Assembly (NCBI RefSeq): GCF_014486695.1
Contig: NZ_JACTAB010000001.1
Span: forward strand, 1 to 64,000
Direction of reading: 5' to 3'
Origin: Flavobacterium buctense
GTDB lineage: Bacteria; Bacteroidota; Bacteroidia; Flavobacteriales; Flavobacteriaceae
DNA: 64,000 bases
The notes under the pieces are model-generated. The model was given only the letters and a program-made list of their open reading frames with translations. It was not told where the DNA came from and searched no databases. Position numbers and translations under genes: made by a program. Of this stretch, positions 9,298 through 17,683 are shown in pieces (positions within the stretch are counted from its first letter, which is position 1; every line of letters begins with the position of its first letter).

Positions 9298-10623
9298 TTA
9301 TTGTTTTTGAATGATTGGGATTCCGAAATAAAACTCTAACAATTTTATTCTAAAAATATAATCGTATTTGGTTCTGATTACTTCTGATTGAGCGTTTTCG
9401 TAGGTTAATAAGGCTTGACTGTAATCAAAAGAATTTAAAAGTCCGACATCAAAACGTTCTTTAGAAAAATTTTGCGCCAACTTTCTGGCTTCGGCTGTTT
9501 TTACTGCTGCTTCATAACTTTTTTGCGCATTCAACACATCGTTGTAGGCTTGAAAAACGGTTCGTTCTAAATCCAATTCTGCTTGGTCTAATACTAATTT
9601 AGAGCGTTCTGCACTGATTTTTGTCCGTTGTACATTCCCGCGAGTGGCAAATCCATTCAAAATTGGGACACTAAGTTGAACTCCAACATTGGTACCGTCA
9701 AAAAGCGATAACTGATCTACAAAACCAATGGGAATACTTTGAGACCAGCGCGTATTATAACCTACAAAACCTGATAATCTTGGCAGATAATCCGATTTTA
9801 CGAGCGATACACTTTTTTGGGCTTCTTCATAATTGGTAGCGGCAATTTTGATGTCTTTTACAACATCTCTTGCTTTTAAAGCGATGGCTTCAGGGGTTTG
9901 GAATAAAATCTGTGTTGCCGGAACATCCATTGCTTCAACGGCTATATCAAAATTGGCGTAATCTTTTAACAAAAGTGTTTGGGCCAATCCTAATTTTGAA
10001 ATAAAAAGCGTGTTTTGGGCATTTACAATTTGCTGTTCTTGCGAAGCGTCAGTAGCTTGTAATTCATAAATATCACCGGCCGGAACTGTTCCGGCGTCAA
10101 TTAACTCTTTGGTTCTTTTGATATTTTCTTTGGTGATTTTATTTTGATTGACCAGTACTTTCACTTGTTCTTTATTGAATAGAATCTGTAGGTACGCATT
10201 AGCTACGCTTAAGGCAATGTCGTCTTTCATTTTATCCAACTTGTAGGTGTTGGCCAACTTATTAATTTTAGCTCTTTGAAGATTTTTCCAGTTGGCTAAT
10301 CCGTTAAAAAGAAGAATTCCGGTATTAATATTAGCCGATGCTGAACGGAAAGATTGATTTTCAAACTGATTGGTTGCCGGGTTAATATTGGCTCCGGTAT
10401 TAATTCCGTAATTGGCGGTACCGGAAATATCAGGCAGAAATCTCCCTAAGGCTTCCATTTTTAAAACATCCGATACTTTTAAATCCAATTCTGATTGTTG
10501 GATGGAAATATTATTTTCCAGGGCATAAGCAACACACTCTTCTAATGTCCATTTTTTTGTTTGAGCTTGTACTGAAATACTACCAAACAGTAAGAAGAGG
10601 CAAATGATTTTGATGATTTTCAT
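9298..10623 (-). CDS. TolC-family outer-membrane efflux protein
   Basis: A 441-residue protein with a signal peptide (MKIIKIICLFLLFGSISVQAQ) and two outer-membrane efflux protein repeats, the typical periplasmic coiled coils (WTLEECVAYALENNISI, LDLERTVFQAYNDVLNA). It forms a trimeric exit duct in the outer membrane. It is the first gene of the tolC-hlyD-tsaB unit and has a good promoter 34 bp upstream of the ATG. Confidence 0.93.
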   Translation of the reverse strand: MKIIKIICLFLLFGSISVQAQTKKWTLEECVAYALENNISIQQSELDLKVSDVLKMEALGRFLPDISGTANYGINTGANINPATNQFENQSFRSASANINTGILLFNGLANWKNLQRAKINKLANTYKLDKMKDDIALSVANAYLQILFNKEQVKVLVNQNKITKENIKRTKELIDAGTVPAGDIYELQATDASQEQQIVNAQNTLFISKLGLAQTLLLKDYANFDIAVEAMDVPATQILFQTPEAIALKARDVVKDIKIAATNYEEAQKSVSLVKSDYLPRLSGFVGYNTRWSQSIPIGFVDQLSLFDGTNVGVQLSVPILNGFATRGNVQRTKISAERSKLVLDQAELDLERTVFQAYNDVLNAQKSYEAAVKTAEARKLAQNFSKERFDVGLLNSFDYSQALLTYENAQSEVIRTKYDYIFRIKLLEFYFGIPIIQKQ

Positions 10624-10656
10624 AATTAACGGTAAATACCACTATTATTTGGCAAA

Positions 10657-10685
10657 CAAAGATAAAACTTTTGAATTACTTCCAA
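10657..10685 (-). promoter_or_regulatory. Promoter of tolC-hlyD-tsaB
   Basis: TTG at 10685-10683, an 18-bp spacer, then TATCTTTG at 10664-10657. This is an exact match to the Bacteroidota consensus. Confidence 0.75.
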
Positions 10686-10752
10686 TAGTAATGACTTAAT
10701 CCTTTAGACTTTAGTTTTTTTAATTTGTTACACATTATTTCCATTTTACCGC

Positions 10753-10760
10753 TATTTTTG
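10753..10760 (+). promoter_or_regulatory. Possible -7 box for the DUF4403 gene
   Basis: TATTTTTG lies 20 bp before the ATG. The nearest TTTG upstream is 25 bp away, longer than usual, so this is a weak call. Confidence 0.4.
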
Positions 10761-10780
10761 ACAAAAAAATATTTTCGTTT

Positions 10781-12172
10781 ATGTCTGCCATAAAATCGAT
10801 TCTTATACTGCTTTTAGTTTCATCACTATTGAATAGCTGTGCTACTACCCAAAAAATTGAAGCGTTAAAACCACTTCCTTCAAATGATGCGCCAATGGTT
10901 TACAAAACAAAAACTTCATTCATCAATATGCCTTTGGCCATTTCTTTGAAGGAAATAGAAAATCAATTGAACAAAACATTGAACGGACAGATTTATGATG
11001 ATTCAAATTTGGCGGATGATAAAACCGAAATGAAAATCTGGAAAACGGCTCCAATCAAATTAGTCGAGAAAAACGGGAAAATTCAAACTATAATGCCATT
11101 GAAAATTTGGACCAAATTCAAATACGGTACTGATTTCATGGGATTAAATGACACACGCGAAATCAATTTAAACGGAACGATTACAATGGTGAGCGATGTA
11201 AAACTGTCCAATTGGAAATTATCCACCACTTCTATAATAGAAGATTTCGAATGGTCTGAGAGTCCAACAATTTTAGTAGCCGGAAAATATGTGCCGATTA
11301 CTTACATCATCAATCCGACACTTTCTATTTTTAAATCTAAAGTAGCCAAAAAAATAGACGAAGCTATTGAAGGTTCTTGTGATTTTAAGCCATATGTTTT
11401 GGATGTTTTACAAAATATGAGCACCCCATTTATGACCAGTGAGCAATACCAAACTTGGTTCAAATTAATTCCGATTGAGGTTTATGTAACCGATGCTGTA
11501 TTAGGAAAAAACGACATCAAAATGGATTTAGGATTAAAGTGCAACATGCAAACTATGGTGGGTTTGAAACCCAAAAACACTTTTGAAAGAGATGCTATTC
11601 AATTCAAAGCCGTAACTAAAATACCAACGACTGTGTCGGCTAATGTAGCTGCAATTTCAACTTATGACAGTGCTTCAAAAATAATAACGACCAACTTCAA
11701 AGGGAAAGAATTTGCTTCCGGCAGTCGAAAAATAATTGTTGAAAATGTTGCCTTATGGCAAAAAGACGGGAAAATCATTATTGCTTTAACCATGTCGGGA
11801 AGCATCAACGGTTCCATTTATTTATCGGGAATTCCGAATTACAATTCGGTTACCAAAGAAATTTATTTTGACCAAATGGATTATGTTTTGAACTCTAAAG
11901 GCATTTTAACCCGAACAGCCAACTGGTTATTACAGGGCGTAATTTTGAAAAAAATTCAGGAGAATTGTCGTTACTCTATCAAAGATAATTTGGATGAAGG
12001 TAAAAAAAGCCTGTTGCCTTATTTGAACAATTATTCTCCAATGAAAGGCGTTTTCGTAAACGGCACGATGAATGATTTTGAATTTGAAAAAGTAGAAGTG
12101 ACCGACAAAGCGATTATTGCATTTATTACGACTACCGGAAAAATGAGTGTAAAAATTGACGGTATGGAGTAG
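10781..12172 (+). CDS. DUF4403 family lipoprotein
   Basis: A 463-residue protein with a lipoprotein signal ending LLNSC at C20. The body matches DUF4403 by eye: two related tubular lipid-binding-like halves, with TSFINMPLAISLKEIENQLN near the N-terminus and TMSGSINGSIYLSGIPNY in the second half. The family is found in the Bacteroidota and Proteobacteria; its function is not established. It is monocistronic between a divergent efflux operon and the convergent cox assembly cluster. Confidence 0.8.
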   Translation: MSAIKSILILLLVSSLLNSCATTQKIEALKPLPSNDAPMVYKTKTSFINMPLAISLKEIENQLNKTLNGQIYDDSNLADDKTEMKIWKTAPIKLVEKNGKIQTIMPLKIWTKFKYGTDFMGLNDTREINLNGTITMVSDVKLSNWKLSTTSIIEDFEWSESPTILVAGKYVPITYIINPTLSIFKSKVAKKIDEAIEGSCDFKPYVLDVLQNMSTPFMTSEQYQTWFKLIPIEVYVTDAVLGKNDIKMDLGLKCNMQTMVGLKPKNTFERDAIQFKAVTKIPTTVSANVAAISTYDSASKIITTNFKGKEFASGSRKIIVENVALWQKDGKIIIALTMSGSINGSIYLSGIPNYNSVTKEIYFDQMDYVLNSKGILTRTANWLLQGVILKKIQENCRYSIKDNLDEGKKSLLPYLNNYSPMKGVFVNGTMNDFEFEKVEVTDKAIIAFITTTGKMSVKIDGME

Positions 12173-12225
12173 ATTTAGTGTTCAGTGTTCGGTTGGCAGT
12201 GTTCAGTTACCAATCGAGACTAAAT
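12173..12225. repeat. Inverted-repeat element at the DUF4403/cox junction
   Basis: ATTTAGT (12173-12179) and ACTAAAT (12219-12225) enclose a second hairpin, GGTTGG with CCAATC, and two copies of CAGTGTTCAG-like sequence. The arms start at the DUF4403 stop. There is no T run, so it is not a classic terminator. CAGTGTTCAG words are common in Flavobacterium intergenic DNA (from memory). Confidence 0.45.
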
Positions 12226-12231
12226 GACAAT

Positions 12232-12486
12232 CTACTTCTTTTTGTAATACATTTTATAGACCACAAAACCGATTCCGGCCACTATAATATAAGGAATGGC
12301 CATTAGGAAAACAATCCCATCGTTTACCGCTTCGACTTTGCTGTTGTCTCCGGTGCTTTCCAAAGCGGCTCTGCACATGGCGCATTGCGAAAAAGAGGCA
12401 ATAGGCATAAGGCATAAGGCAAAAGTTAGCAACACTAATTTTTGACTTATCTCTTTTCTCTTATCCCTTTTAACTTTAGTTTGCAT
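12232..12486 (-). CDS. Small CxxC membrane protein at the end of the cox assembly cluster
   Basis: An 84-residue protein. A signal peptide of about 34 residues ends ASFSQ, then CAMC (C35-C38) stands at the predicted mature N-terminus (CAMCRAALES). One C-terminal transmembrane helix follows (FLMAIPYIIVAGIGFVVYKM) with a basic tail. The start overlaps the DUF420 gene by 11 bp, so it is co-translated with it. Position and the CxMC thiol pair suggest copper handling or thiol redox during oxidase assembly; this is inference. I know no characterised family. The signal peptide is coded by short repeats (gcataag). Confidence 0.75.
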   Translation of the reverse strand: MQTKVKRDKRKEISQKLVLLTFALCLMPIASFSQCAMCRAALESTGDNSKVEAVNDGIVFLMAIPYIIVAGIGFVVYKMYYKKK

Positions 12487-13069
12487 AGTAAGGCGAAATC
12501 ATCAAATAAACCACTACACCTGTAACAGCCACATACAACCAAAGCGGAAAAGTGATTTTGGCCAATTTTTTATGTTTGTCAAATCGCTCAGCTAAAGCTC
12601 TTACATAAGTAAACAACACCATTGGAATAATGGCAACGGATAAAATAATGTGTGAGATTAAGATAAAAAAGTAAACCATACGCATTGAACCTGCATTGGC
12701 CAATTCGGTTTCGTCTAAAATCCCGTCTGCATTGATATCGCCGTATTTGGTTGAATCAGCCGACATGTGATAAGCAACATACATTACCAAAAAAACTACA
12801 GAACAAGCTATGGCTAAGGTCATGATTCTTTCGTGCACCTTTCTGTTTCCGTTTTTAATAGCCAACACACCCATAATTAATAGCAAGGCTGTTGCCGCAT
12901 TGATTGAAGCATAAATAGGTGGCAAAAAGGTTAAGGGTTCAATATTGATTCCGAAATCTTTTAATTTTACCGAAAACAAGACCGCTACCGCAATTGGAAT
13001 AATAATAGAAACCGCAATAATAGATCCTTTGAATTTCTTTTCTAAAGTTTGATCGTTTTGACTATTCAT
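12476..13069 (-). CDS. DUF420 membrane protein, CtaM-like oxidase assembly factor
   Basis: A 197-residue protein with five predicted membrane helices and the conserved His positions of DUF420 (VHERIMTLA, YVAYHM, SHIILSV). DUF420 proteins such as CtaM are needed for heme-copper oxidase assembly in some Gram-positives. The segment DINADGILDETELAN resembles an EF-hand calcium loop in a connecting loop. It overlaps the SCO gene by 8 bp and the following CxxC gene by 11 bp, which argues for tight coupling. Confidence 0.85.
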   Translation of the reverse strand: MNSQNDQTLEKKFKGSIIAVSIIIPIAVAVLFSVKLKDFGINIEPLTFLPPIYASINAATALLLIMGVLAIKNGNRKVHERIMTLAIACSVVFLVMYVAYHMSADSTKYGDINADGILDETELANAGSMRMVYFFILISHIILSVAIIPMVLFTYVRALAERFDKHKKLAKITFPLWLYVAVTGVVVYLMISPYYAN

Positions 13070-13745
13070 TTAATAATTTTTTAATGTCTTCAATTATCGC
13101 TTTTACTCCTTTTTTCTCCAATCCGTCATAATAAAGTATAGGATTGCCGAATTTATCTTTCCTGCATCTGATATTGCCTTCTTTGTCAATCAACGCAAAA
13201 AGCCCTGAATGTTCGAAACCTCCGGCAGCTTTTTTATCTTCACCGGCATAGATGTTAAATCCTTTATTCGATATGCCATAAATATATTCTTTATCACCGG
13301 TTAAGAAATGCCAATTAGAGGACTTTACTCCTATCAAATCTGCATGCTCTTTTAAAACTGCAGCGGTATCATATTCAGGATTAATGGTAATTGATGCTAT
13401 ACCGAAATTAGGGTTGCCAAAAAATTTATTTTGAATATCCACCATATTTTTATTCATGATGGGACAGATTGAAGGACAAGTCGAAAAGAAAAACTCCAAC
13501 ACATATACTTTACCTTTATAGGTTTCGTTGGTTATTTTTTGATTATTCTGATTGGTGAGCTCAAAACTTGGCGCAGGACCGATCGTTAGTAAACCATTTT
13601 CGGCAGATTTGTGATTTGATACTGCGTCAATTCGGTTTCCTTGAACAACCGTACCCTTCTTTACTCTCTCGATGATTCTGGGAATAAAAATAATTCCAAA
13701 GACTAAAATGATAAAGGACAATCCTATATATGACTTATTTTTCAT
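13062..13745 (-). CDS. SCO1/SenC-family copper delivery protein
   Basis: A 227-residue membrane-anchored thioredoxin-fold protein. The N-terminal helix covers about 5-22. The copper-binding motif CPSIC is at C90-C94 and the third ligand is probably H179 (GFEHSGLF). SCO proteins deliver or reduce copper for the CuA site of oxidase subunit II. The context, after subunits III and IV and before DUF420, fits. All key residues are present. Confidence 0.94.
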   Translation of the reverse strand: MKNKSYIGLSFIILVFGIIFIPRIIERVKKGTVVQGNRIDAVSNHKSAENGLLTIGPAPSFELTNQNNQKITNETYKGKVYVLEFFFSTCPSICPIMNKNMVDIQNKFFGNPNFGIASITINPEYDTAAVLKEHADLIGVKSSNWHFLTGDKEYIYGISNKGFNIYAGEDKKAAGGFEHSGLFALIDKEGNIRCRKDKFGNPILYYDGLEKKGVKAIIEDIKKLLNE

Positions 13746-13756
13746 AGGCTTAAACT

Positions 13757-14413
13757 CTAAATTTTTCTATTTGCATTATTCCTTTTTAGAGCCAAACGAT
13801 ATTCGGCCAAAATAATTTTCACATCATCCATCATATCATTGTGCAAATCGGCTGCTGATGTTGTATTGTACCCTTCTTTGTATTCCGGTTTTCCTTTATC
13901 ACTTTTCCCTTTTCTGCCTCGAATATTTCTCTTTTTGTCAACAATGTAAACATAAGGCGTTCCCGATTTTACATCTAATTTGCCCAACAATTTTAAACTA
14001 GCATGATAAGTCTCAATCGCATCCGGAGTAGTAAAAACAAAATGATAGCCTGAAACATCGCTAATTTTTCCTAATTCTTTCATAAGTCTTTGGGCTTGGT
14101 CTTCGGTACCCAATGGCGCGATGAACACAAACTGAAAGTCTTTAAATTCTCTGTATTTATTATAGATTTTTTGATTGAGCGTAAAAAAATTACCGCTATT
14201 GGCCAAAATCTCCTGACCGGAAAACCCCAATATGGTAATTTTTGCGTCTAAAGTAACTTTCTTATCCTCCAAAGATTTCCATTGGGCATCGACATTTGGA
14301 ATGGTTGGCGTAATGGTTGGTAAAGTGATAAAACTATTTACACCCGAAGCAAAGAAAAGATAAGCTACGATAGGTAAAATAAACAGGATGAAAAGGACAA
14401 GATTTTTTTTCAT
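13757..14413 (-). CDS. Cysteine-free SCO-like membrane protein
   Basis: A 218-residue protein with an N-terminal anchor (LVLFILFILPIVAYLFF) and a thioredoxin-like body. The strand ITILGFSGQEILANSGNFF lies where the SCO CxxxC should be, and SGTPYVYIVDKKRNIRGRKG matches the C-terminal beta-hairpin region of SCO. There is not one cysteine in the protein, so it cannot bind copper or do thiol chemistry as SCO does. It lies 11 bp upstream of the normal SCO gene and just after a terminator hairpin. It may be a structural or chaperone paralogue. Confidence 0.7.
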   Translation of the reverse strand: MKKNLVLFILFILPIVAYLFFASGVNSFITLPTITPTIPNVDAQWKSLEDKKVTLDAKITILGFSGQEILANSGNFFTLNQKIYNKYREFKDFQFVFIAPLGTEDQAQRLMKELGKISDVSGYHFVFTTPDAIETYHASLKLLGKLDVKSGTPYVYIVDKKRNIRGRKGKSDKGKPEYKEGYNTTSAADLHNDMMDDVKIILAEYRLALKRNNANRKI

Positions 14414-14443
14414 TAGGATTTTGAAAATCAGTAGTACAAAAAT

Positions 14444-14477
14444 AAAAAAATCCCGAGTGAATCGGGACTTTTTTTTG
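14444..14477 (-). terminator. Terminator or attenuator inside the cox assembly cluster
   Basis: TCCCGA (14452-14457) and TCGGGA (14463-14468) form a stem flanked by A-rich and T-rich runs, so it would act in both directions. It lies between the subunit IV gene and the SCO-like gene, splitting structural subunits from assembly factors. Confidence 0.75.
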
Positions 14478-14490
14478 AATTAATATAATG

Positions 14491-14841
14491 TTAAAAATTC
14501 CATTTTATGGTAGAATCTTTAAAAATCCCGTAGATATAATCTGCTTCGACTAACAATATAAAAAGTAAATATAATACAAGGAAAATAACGGTGGCCACAA
14601 CGGCCCAACGCAAACTTGATTTTTCAGCTTCCATGTGCATAAAAGCCCAAGTAATCCCATAAGCTTTCACCAAGGTTAAAATGATGAAAATCCAATTAAG
14701 CAAATTCATGCTTAAAAAGTTTTTTAAATATAAGAAGTCGGGTTTGATAATTCCTAAATAAACCTCAACAATAGTTACAAAAGATAAAAAAGTAAAAACT
14801 TTCCAAATTCTTTTTGTATTTGATACATGCTCGTGTCCCAT
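14491..14841 (-). CDS. Cytochrome c oxidase subunit IV
   Basis: A 116-residue protein with three membrane helices and the prokaryotic COX4 look (FIILTLVKAYGITWAFMHMEAE). It stabilises the oxidase core. It lies 21 bp after the large subunit III gene and is followed directly by a terminator hairpin. The N-terminal GHEHVSNTKRIWKVF is typical of the Bacteroidota. Confidence 0.88.
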   Translation of the reverse strand: MGHEHVSNTKRIWKVFTFLSFVTIVEVYLGIIKPDFLYLKNFLSMNLLNWIFIILTLVKAYGITWAFMHMEAEKSSLRWAVVATVIFLVLYLLFILLVEADYIYGIFKDSTIKWNF

Positions 14842-14862
14842 AATAATGTACGTTTTCTAAAA

Positions 14863-15891
14863 TTAAACTAAGTAGAAGAATGTAAATACGAATACCCAAA
14901 CTAAATCAACGAAGTGCCAATAAAGCCCCACTTTTTCGACCATTTCATAGTTTCTTCTTTTCTCATAAGTACCCAAAAGTACATTGAAATAAATGATGAT
15001 GTTAATGATTACTCCCGAGAATACGTGGAATCCGTGGAATCCTGTAATAAAGAAGAAGAAGTCGGCGAATAATTTGCTTCCGTATTCGTTTCGCTGCAAA
15101 TTAGCACCTTCAACTACTAAATGAGCATTGCCAACCATAACTTCTGATTCGGCTCTGTTTAGAATTTCTCTGTGTTTGTTTTTATTTAAACCTGTTTGTA
15201 AAGCTTTGTTGGCTTTATCTTCTTTGGTATCTCTATAGATTTTTTCTGTTCTAACCAATAAATCAGGATGCGCTTTAAAACCGGCTTGAACTTCGGCTAC
15301 AGAATAAGTCGGTAACGTAGCTTCATCCGCAAACCAAACACCATTGCTGCGTTTGTGTTGCTCTCTTTCTTCAGGTAATACAACAGCGAAATCTTCTAGT
15401 TTTACTCTTTTTCCGGTTTTATCAACGAACTGGATGATACTTCCGCCTTTTGTTTCGATTGCGCCGTATTCCCCTTTGATAAAGTTTTTCCACTCCCAAG
15501 CTTGCGAACCTACGAAGATTAAACCTCCGATGATGGTCAATAACATATAGAATGCTACTTTCTTTTGTTTCATTTGGTGACCCGCATCAACAGCTAACAC
15601 CATGGTTACTGAAGAGAAGATTAGGATAAAGGTCATCAACGCTACATAGTACATAGGTGCAGGAACACCGTGTAAAAATGGGAAGTGTGTAAACACCTCG
15701 TCGGCAATTGGCCAATTATCAATAAATTTAAATCTTGAAAATCCGTATGCAGCAAGGAAACCAGAGAAGGTCAAGGCATCCGACACGATAAAAAACCACA
15801 TCATCAATTTACCATAACTGGCACCCATTGGCTCATTTCCGCCACCCCAAGTATTTTCGTTTGTATTTGCAGTAGTAACTGTAGCTCCCAT
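14863..15891 (-). CDS. ctaE: Cytochrome c oxidase subunit III, long form with soluble insertion
   Basis: A 342-residue heme-copper oxidase subunit III. Membrane helices lie at about 28-50, 78-100 and 112-132, with further ones after 272. The signature FHGFHVFSG (about residues 284-292) and the closing LYWHFVDLVWVFVF are present. Residues of about 138-272 form a charged hydrophilic insertion that is lacking from the 196-residue neighbour. Two adjacent subunit III genes are usual in this group. It is 44 bp after the short copy. Confidence 0.92.
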   Translation of the reverse strand: MGATVTTANTNENTWGGGNEPMGASYGKLMMWFFIVSDALTFSGFLAAYGFSRFKFIDNWPIADEVFTHFPFLHGVPAPMYYVALMTFILIFSSVTMVLAVDAGHQMKQKKVAFYMLLTIIGGLIFVGSQAWEWKNFIKGEYGAIETKGGSIIQFVDKTGKRVKLEDFAVVLPEEREQHKRSNGVWFADEATLPTYSVAEVQAGFKAHPDLLVRTEKIYRDTKEDKANKALQTGLNKNKHREILNRAESEVMVGNAHLVVEGANLQRNEYGSKLFADFFFFITGFHGFHVFSGVIINIIIYFNVLLGTYEKRRNYEMVEKVGLYWHFVDLVWVFVFTFFYLV

Positions 15892-15935
15892 AAAAGTTAT
15901 ATAGTTAAAAAGTTCCCAAATTTAGATTTTTTTTC

Positions 15936-16526
15936 TTATTTAAAGAAATATAAAAAGAAAAACAAACAAATCCACAAGAAATCAAGAAAGTGCCAATACA
16001 TTGCACCTAGCTCAATTCCAAGCGTTTGACTTGAATTGTATTTTTGTTTAAAATGATTATAAATTATGATTAAAAGCGAAATAATTCCTCCGGCAAGGTG
16101 AGCCAAGTGAACTACGGCGATTACATAAAGAAAAGTGGTTGCAATATTACTCTCCGGTCCGGTGAAATAATACCCTTGATCAACCAATTGACCAAAACCC
16201 TTAAATTGTAAAAACACAAAAGTAATTCCTAGACCTAAAGTCAATAAAAGAAAACTACTAGTTGCTTTTCTGTCGTCTTTTTGAATGGCTTTTTTGGCCA
16301 AATGAAAAGTGACACTACATAAAATAATTGCTAAAGTACTAAAGTAAAAAGCTGAAGGCATTTGGAATTCTTTCATCCAATCTTCCCTCGACTTACTTAC
16401 TACAAAAGCACTGGTAATTCCGGCGAACATCATGGTCATACTGCCCATGGCAAACCACAAAAGTAACTTTTGCGAACGGGCCTTTCGGGCTTTATGTTCT
16501 TCGGCGGACATTGTTATTGCAGCCAT
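15936..16526 (-). CDS. Cytochrome c oxidase subunit III, short form
   Basis: A 196-residue five-helix protein of the subunit III family, with VVHLAHLAGGIISLLI and the C-terminal GAMYWHFLDFLWICLFFFLY. It starts 2 bp after ctaB ends, so the two are translationally coupled. Together with the long copy downstream it may provide two distinct subunits of the oxidase. Confidence 0.9.
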   Translation of the reverse strand: MAAITMSAEEHKARKARSQKLLLWFAMGSMTMMFAGITSAFVVSKSREDWMKEFQMPSAFYFSTLAIILCSVTFHLAKKAIQKDDRKATSSFLLLTLGLGITFVFLQFKGFGQLVDQGYYFTGPESNIATTFLYVIAVVHLAHLAGGIISLLIIIYNHFKQKYNSSQTLGIELGAMYWHFLDFLWICLFFFLYFFK

Positions 16527-16528
16527 AA

Positions 16529-17431
16529 TTATCTTAAAAATTTATCTGTTATATAAACAATTTGTAATAAAGTGATGTATGAAACACTGACTAACATCAA
16601 AGTTCTTGCTGCTTTGGTTGTTCTCAATTGGTATAACTTTACCGCATAATAAATCATCCAAAGGCCAAGCAAAAATACAATTCCTGCTGCAATTGGCGAA
16701 ATAAATAATCGTCCCGTATAGCCTAAACTTGGTAATAATGAAGCCACCAACAACCAAATCGAATATAAAATGGTTTGTAAAGCGGTAGAAGTATCTTTTT
16801 TACCGGTAGGCAACATAAAAAATCCTGCTTTTTCGTAGTCATCATATAAAAACCAACCAATAGCCCAAAAATGGGGAAACTGCCAAAAAAACTGTATTAA
16901 AAAAAGCGTTCCCGCTTCAATTCCAAAATGGTCAGTAGCTGCAACCCAGCCCAACATAAAAGGAATTGCTCCCGGAAAAGCCCCTACAAAAACCGAAAGT
17001 GGTGTATGCACTTTTAAAGGCGTATAAATACTAGTATATAAAAAAATAGAAATCGCCCCAAACATGGCCGATTTAGGGTTAATCAAATACAATAGGATTA
17101 AACCGATAATGGTCAACAAACTCGCCACAAACAACGCGTGATTCGGCGACATTCTACCCGAAGCTACTGGACGATTCTTGGTTCGGTCCATCAAAGCGTC
17201 AAGGTCTTTTTCAATTACTTGATTGAAAGCATTTGAAGCGCCAACCATACAATAACCACCAATAGCTAACATTAATAAAGTAGATACTTTTAAATCTTGA
17301 AAATCCACTACTCCAAGAAGATAGCCGGCAATGGAAGAAAAAACCACGCTGATGGCTAAACCTGCTTTGGTGATTTCTTTGAAATCAATGGCAATTTTTT
17401 TGAGAGAAAATGTGGTAGCAGTAGCGTTCAT
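16529..17431 (-). CDS. ctaB: Heme O synthase (protoheme IX farnesyltransferase)
   Basis: A 300-residue UbiA-superfamily membrane prenyltransferase. The first Asp-rich motif is NQVIEKDLDALMDRTKNRP and the second lies around YDDYEKAGFFML. It adds a farnesyl group to heme B, the first step to heme A for the oxidase. It is the first gene of the cox assembly cluster and has a consensus promoter 21 bp before the ATG. Confidence 0.95.
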   Translation of the reverse strand: MNATATTFSLKKIAIDFKEITKAGLAISVVFSSIAGYLLGVVDFQDLKVSTLLMLAIGGYCMVGASNAFNQVIEKDLDALMDRTKNRPVASGRMSPNHALFVASLLTIIGLILLYLINPKSAMFGAISIFLYTSIYTPLKVHTPLSVFVGAFPGAIPFMLGWVAATDHFGIEAGTLFLIQFFWQFPHFWAIGWFLYDDYEKAGFFMLPTGKKDTSTALQTILYSIWLLVASLLPSLGYTGRLFISPIAAGIVFLLGLWMIYYAVKLYQLRTTKAARTLMLVSVSYITLLQIVYITDKFLR

Positions 17432-17451
17432 CGAAGTTTTAAAAACTGATG

Positions 17452-17482
17452 CAAAGGTACTTTATAGAAAACGATTTGACAA
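17452..17482 (-). promoter_or_regulatory. Promoter of the ctaB-cox cluster
   Basis: TTG at 17482-17480, a 20-bp spacer, then TACCTTTG at 17459-17452. Confidence 0.75.
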
Positions 17483-17620
17483 AAAACATTTCATAAAAAT
17501 AATAGTCTAATCGGAAGAAAATTACAACTTTCTCAGACTTGATTTCAAATGTTTATACTAATTAATGCTACATTGAAGAAAATGAGTTTTAAATATAAAA
17601 TTTATTTGGGATAATTTTAT

Positions 17621-17655
17621 TGAAAAAAAGAGACCAATTAGTATTGATCTCTTTT
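17621..17655 (-). terminator. Terminator of the fasciclin gene
   Basis: A 13-bp stem (17626-17638 with 17643-17655, one G-U pair) with a 4-nt loop. Read on the minus strand it ends in a run of T. Confidence 0.9.
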
Positions 17656-17683
17656 AACAATTGAAATTATAATTTGATTGGCA

